NCBI GenBank assembly: GCA_037349315.1
Contig: JBAIAC010000057.1
Coordinates: 17,329,501-17,393,500 of the forward strand
Reading direction: 5' to 3'
Length of the DNA stretch: 64,000 nt
From: Chelydra serpentina
Lineage: Eukaryota; Chordata; Testudines; Chelydridae
Made by a program: the position numbers and the translations under genes. The notes beneath the pieces were generated by a model. The model did not search any database. It was given only the letters and a program-made list of their open reading frames with translations, and had not been told where the DNA came from. Positions within the stretch are counted from its first letter, which is position 1, and every line of letters begins with the position of its first letter. Of this stretch, positions 62,797-64,000 are shown one piece after another.

Positions 62797-62990
62797 CAGT
62801 GGCTCTCAAACTTTTTTTACTGGTGACCCCTTTTACATAGCAAGCCTCTGAGTGCGACCCCTCCTTATAAATTAAAAACACCTTTTTGTATAAAAATGCT
62901 AGAGGCAAAGCGGGGTTTGGGGTGGAGGCTGACAGCTCGTGACCCCCCCCCCCCCCCCCCAATGTAAAAACCTTTTACCCCTGCTCTAGT
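62797..62990 (+). mobile_element. hAT MITE, same family as 23849-24053
   Basis: Starts CAGTGGCTCTCAAACTTTTT, with TACTGGTGACCCCTTT, CAAAGCGGGGTTTGG and GTGGAGGCTGACAGCTCG in the same order as the - strand of the earlier copy. The right end is degraded and no target duplication is clear. It contains a C tract at 62944-62960. Confidence 0.8.
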
Positions 62991-64000
62991 ATAAGTGCTG
63001 CACATGTTTTAATGAATTTCTCTTCACAACAGCCTTCTGGAACTGGTGGTCATATTCCTATTACACAGATGGGGAACTGAGGCATCGATATTGAAGTCAA
63101 CATTGTCAAGTGTCCACTAATTGTTAATGTCCAACTTGAGACATCCAAGGCCTGATTCTTTTCAGAATAGTTGGCATTTTTCTAGCACTTCCTCAAAGCA
63201 CAGATCCCATTGATTTTAGTTGTAGTTGTGAATGCTTGGCACTTCTGCAAATCTGGGCCTAGGCATTTCTCATTGGGAACATGCACTTAAACCTAACTTT
63301 TCACAAATGGCTGCTAAGTGCCATGCTGGGGATTTATACAGAACTCTGGCAGGGACAGGGTAAAATCCAGTTCCCCAAGGCAGCATTCAACAGCCATAGC
63401 GATACTATCCTTTTATTCCCACTATCTCCTGTTTCATTTGCTATGCACTTTCCAGTTTCTGTGACAAGTGAGGCAGGAGTCCTGAAGATTACCCTAATTC
63501 ATTTCTATAGCAGAAGCCATGCCATAGACTGGATAAGGCAGAAGTACTGTGGCAACAAGTATTTTATCATGTAATTCAGGATGTACCATAATGCATATGC
63601 ACAACGGGGCTGAATTAAGGTTGCACAGGCAATCTTAATTTGGGCATTCTAACGTTTGAGTGCTTGACTTTGCAACCATAACATTCTTTTACTGTAGCTT
63701 TTTGGATGCAATTTCCTTACTTTTAAAGAAGCAGACTGAAAAAAAAACCAAACTCCGTCACATGGAACCTTATTGATTCCCAGCTTGGGTCAACAGCACA
63801 AACATCTACTGCTTGAGCTAGTGGGGTAACTAGTAGCATTAGTACTCAGTTATCGTCTGTGAATCTGAATAGGGTGAGACCCCACATTTCTGGCACTAGA
63901 GACTTGTCAGTTCAATTCCAGGTTCTGGAGGGGAGTGTGTTCTAGTGCTTATTCTGACCTTGTACCCCCTCACTACCTTCTGTCCCTTTTCCATTTCTCG
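62991..64000. other. Right-hand flank
   Basis: A MIR-like fragment is probable at about 63025-63110 (CACAGATGGGGAACTGAGGC). The open frame at 63281-63574 (97 codons) has no recognisable motif or splice context. Nothing else was recognised. Confidence 0.45.
63025..63110 (+). repeat. MIR/CORE-SINE-like fragment (tentative)
   Basis: The segment CACAACAGCCTTCTGG, then ATTACACAGATGGGGAACTG and AGGCATCG, matches the 3' portion of MIR-type SINEs by pattern. It is strongly diverged. Confidence 0.45.

Noticed and set aside
63281..63574. 97-codon frame near the right edge
   Set aside because: No recognisable motif, no splice context, and a length expected by chance.

Overview
This is vertebrate nuclear DNA, most probably from a turtle. 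The evidence is one split gene with vertebrate intron and exon structure, many CR1 LINEs, several copies of a tRNA-derived SINE with a CR1-like tail, and DIRS, Penelope, hAT and Tc1/mariner-type repeats that I know as a combination typical of turtle genomes. The species call is inference, since no database search was possible.

Only one cellular gene is supported: HNRNPR (heterogeneous nuclear ribonucleoprotein R), on the + strand. Ten coding exons between 3770 and 49083, all bounded by GT and AG, join without a frame break into 632 codons plus a stop, which matches the usual length of about 633 residues. They encode an acidic N-terminal domain, three RRM domains, a basic nuclear-localisation stretch and an RGG/Tyr-rich tail. 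A poly(A) signal follows at 49720. The non-coding first exon and promoter were not found and probably lie to the left of the window.

The introns hold most of the interest, and nearly all of it is transposon-derived. Upstream of the gene (1 to about 1345, - strand) is the 5' end of a CR1 LINE whose ORF1 is open for 305 codons and has an SGNH/esterase-type domain. Intron 3 holds a 2.5-kb CR1 ORF2 relic. Intron 4 holds a jockey-like RT relic, a hAT MITE, a Harbinger transposase fragment fused in frame to a 3.4-kb LINE with a restriction-like endonuclease (R2/NeSL type), a second hAT element, and a hAT nested in an older element. Intron 5 holds an internally deleted DIRS element with inverted terminal repeats. 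Intron 6 holds a further hAT, a SINE, a 55-bp-arm palindrome and CR1 3' ends. Intron 7 (12.3 kb) holds a compound cluster of DIRS elements (gag, RT, RNase H and tyrosine recombinase remnants). It is interrupted by a Penelope-like element with a GIY-YIG domain whose 5' end carries a perfect 123-bp inverted duplication, and is followed by Tc1/mariner-like and hAT elements. Intron 8 holds two more DNA transposons.

Downstream of the gene (49.7 to 64 kb) no second gene was recognised. This part holds CR1 relics, including an old CR1 with both ORFs that was split by a younger CR1 insertion, a SINE, PLE tail fragments arranged as a foldback, and microsatellites. I found no CRISPR, operon, phage or bacterial feature. 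The items most worth a second look are the intact CR1 ORF1, the PLE inverted structure, the DIRS cluster with its fusion and lost catalytic residues, and the chimeric Harbinger/RLE-LINE ORF.
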